64,000 nt of DNA, from NCBI GenBank assembly GCA_019245755.1, contig JAFARC010000036.1, positions 1 through 64,000 of the forward strand, in the 5' to 3' direction. Numbering within the stretch: the first letter of the stretch is position 1; every line of letters begins with the position of its first letter. The stretch comes from Mycobacteriaceae bacterium (lineage in GTDB: Bacteria; Actinomycetota; Actinomycetes; Mycobacteriales; Mycobacteriaceae). The position numbers were made by a program, and so were the translations under genes. The notes under the pieces were generated by a model. It saw only the letters and a list, made by a program, of their open reading frames with translations, made no database searches and had not been told where the DNA came from. Shown in pieces: positions 63,217-64,000 of this stretch.

Positions 63217-63777
63217 TCAGATCTTGCCTTTGAGAAGCTCGCCGACGACAAGCTGCGTGTAGTACCAGGCGGTCTTGCCTATCGTCGGCGCGTCGATGGT
63301 GCTGAAGATGGCGTCGGCGATGCCGAAGGGCAACATGCTGGGAATCGGCCCGCGCGCGTACTCCAACATGAACGCCGCGTCGGGCACGGCGTAGCCTTTT
63401 GCCCGGCCTCCGGCCAGATAAGCCACGTCGCCGGGTTTGTACACGCTTCGCTCGAACTCGCCCTCCTCATAGCACCACACTTCGCCGTCGATGATGAAGT
63501 CCCACACCTCGCTGGCATAGCGGCCCGAGTGGCCTTCGGTGCCGATCGGGGTGCCGAAGAAGATCAGGTATTCCGACAGTGAAGCGTGCAAGAGCTTCAT
63601 CTGCCCCATCGCGCCGCCCGCGTTGTTGAATACCCAGGGGATGTCGTCGCGAATGTGACCCGGATACTCGCGTTTGAGCTCGCCGATAATCTGAGCAAAG
63701 GCCGCATCCTTGGTCTCCAGGCCTACCGTGTCCTTCGCGATCGTGTGCAGCTGCTCGGAATCAAATATCACACCCAT
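63217..63777 (-). CDS. ERG2 / sigma-1 receptor-like protein
   Basis: WVFNNAGGAMGQMKLLHASLSEYLIFFGTPIGTEGHSGRYASEVWDFIIDGEVWCYEEGEFERSVYKPGDVAYLAGGRAKGYAVPDAAFMLEYARGPIPSMLPFGIADAIFSTID: strong visual similarity to the eukaryotic ERG2/sigma-1 receptor family. Confidence 0.88.
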   Translation of the reverse strand: MGVIFDSEQLHTIAKDTVGLETKDAAFAQIIGELKREYPGHIRDDIPWVFNNAGGAMGQMKLLHASLSEYLIFFGTPIGTEGHSGRYASEVWDFIIDGEVWCYEEGEFERSVYKPGDVAYLAGGRAKGYAVPDAAFMLEYARGPIPSMLPFGIADAIFSTIDAPTIGKTAWYYTQLVVGELLKGKI

Positions 63778-63795
63778 AACAAACAACGGTACGCT

Positions 63796-63825
63796 ATCAT
63801 ACACCTACTGTCCAATGTGTATGGT
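63796..63825. promoter_or_regulatory. Inverted repeat ATCATACAC-N12-GTGTATGGT, candidate TetR operator 2
   Basis: Same 9-N12-9 architecture and near-identical arms as 62374-62403; about 19 bp upstream of the ERG2-like start. Confidence 0.7.
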
Positions 63826-64000
63826 GGTGACCTGGCCGCGTAGAGATTGGCGCCCCTGCGGATGGCAAGACCTCGTGCACACATCGCCGGTGACGTCGTG
63901 TCGCCTGCGCCGGGCCTAACCGCACCGTCGTTCCTGGTTGGTCGGCCGGTGCGGGACGCGCTCACCCGCTGCCGATAGGCTCGGTCGCCGTTGCGCACAC

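Overview
This is a high-GC actinobacterial chromosome window. Its protein content and gene order match a non-tuberculous Mycobacterium and are broadly collinear with M. tuberculosis Rv0500 (proC) to about Rv0567. The backbone holds: haem biosynthesis (hemA, hemC, hemD, hemB, hemL), cytochrome c maturation (TlpA-like, ccdA, resB, ccsA), menaquinone genes (menA, menE, menB, menC, menD, ubiE/menG, menJ-like reductase, polyprenyl diphosphate synthase), pitA, fadD8, mgtA, htpX, gpsA, a YajQ-family gene and a tRNA-Tyr. H37Rv comparisons are from memory. Two regions look most like under-described systems. (1) At 23295-30172, a two-component system sits beside two glycosyltransferase-like genes, a methyltransferase, a cytochrome b/sulfite-oxidase-type fusion with an internal Tat-like motif, and a GT-C-like membrane protein. 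A near-identical 17-bp site (15/17) containing a GTCA(C) repeat at 11-bp spacing precedes two of the operons. (2) At 60215-63825, downstream of tRNA-Tyr, there is a TetR regulator, a PF10118-type hydrolase, a polytopic membrane protein and a striking homologue of the eukaryotic ERG2/sigma-1 receptor family. Matching 9-N12-9 inverted repeats lie upstream of the hydrolase/TetR genes and of the ERG2-like gene. Other items of note: a KstR-type site in front of fadD8, an extra amt-glnB pair inside the men locus, an Ala/Pro tandem expansion in ProC, and a 38-aa small ORF missing from the ORF track. All calls come from reading translations and DNA by eye. No database search was run, and start codons are best guesses.
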